Under the pieces are notes generated by a model that had not been told where the DNA came from, ran no database searches, and was given only the letters and a program-made list of their open reading frames with translations. A stretch of 5,088 nucleotides of DNA from Acidimicrobiales bacterium (GTDB lineage Bacteria; Actinomycetota; Acidimicrobiia; Acidimicrobiales; SZUA-35). The stretch lies in contig JAHECQ010000299.1 in assembly GCA_024641625.1 (NCBI GenBank), forward strand, positions 1 to 5,088, in the 5' to 3' direction. Positions 5,074-5,088 of this stretch are shown one piece after another. The position numbers and the translations under genes were made by a program. Numbering within the stretch: the first letter of the stretch is position 1; every line of letters starts with the position of its first letter.

Positions 5074-5088
5074 GCGACCGGGAATCAT
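5070..5088 (+). CDS. Start of a translationally coupled downstream gene (truncated by window edge)
   Basis: GTG at 5070-5072 overlaps the selenoprotein stop (TGA 5071-5073) in a GTGA arrangement and is preceded by AGGTG at 5061-5065. It opens M-S-D-R-E-S and runs off the window. A 4-bp overlap of this kind is typical of co-translated operon partners, so the product probably works with the selenoprotein. Six codons are far too few to identify it. Confidence 0.45.

Noticed and set aside
4036..5088. Long open frame (350 codons) on the minus strand opposite the selenoprotein gene.
   Set aside because: It is the mirror of a G/C-biased coding frame. It shows no recognisable domain, while the plus strand has a clear family match and Shine-Dalgarno.

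Overview
The window looks like chromosomal DNA of a high-GC actinobacterium. Codon third positions are strongly G/C, GTG is used as a start, and the gene types fit; an acidimicrobial lineage is a guess only. No rRNA, tRNA, CRISPR array or insertion sequence is visible.

Layout. (1) 1-240, +: the C-terminal end of a DedA-family membrane protein, cut by the window edge. (2) 275-928, -: a TetR-type repressor that converges on dedA and diverges from (3) 982-1275, +: a small protein resembling the dimeric alpha/beta-barrel (ABM-like) fold. The 53-bp divergent gap holds back-to-back promoter-like elements around a CGAA-N5-TTCG inverted repeat, which suggests that the repressor controls itself and the small protein. 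(4) 1367-2479, -: a membrane fatty acid desaturase with all three histidine boxes. It converges on the ABM-like gene, with a nested stem-loop between them. (5) 2627-3994, +: a persulfide dioxygenase-like metallo-beta-lactamase domain fused to a degenerate and an active rhodanese domain, the CstB-type architecture for clearing reactive sulfane sulfur. A TGTACGTACA palindrome lies between the desaturase and this gene. (6) 3995-4188: a gap with a 17-bp tandem repeat and another palindrome. (7) 4189-5073, +: a gene of the glycine/sarcosine/betaine reductase selenoprotein B (GrdB-like) family. Conventional gene calling would split it in two at an in-frame TGA. (8) From 5070: the first codons of a probable translationally coupled gene.

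The main result is gene 7. The two reading segments 4189-4683 and 4687-5073 share one frame, are separated only by TGA 4684-4686, and together make one continuous GrdB-like protein. The TGA falls in a redox-type motif, Val-[TGA]-Pro-Val-Cys-His-Gln. A perfect 7-bp stem with a 5-nt loop begins 10 nt after the TGA, where a bacterial SECIS element is expected. I read it as a 294-residue selenoprotein with Sec166 in a UxxC motif. Its position downstream of a sulfane-sulfur enzyme suggests a local sulfur/selenium redox theme, but that link is inference.
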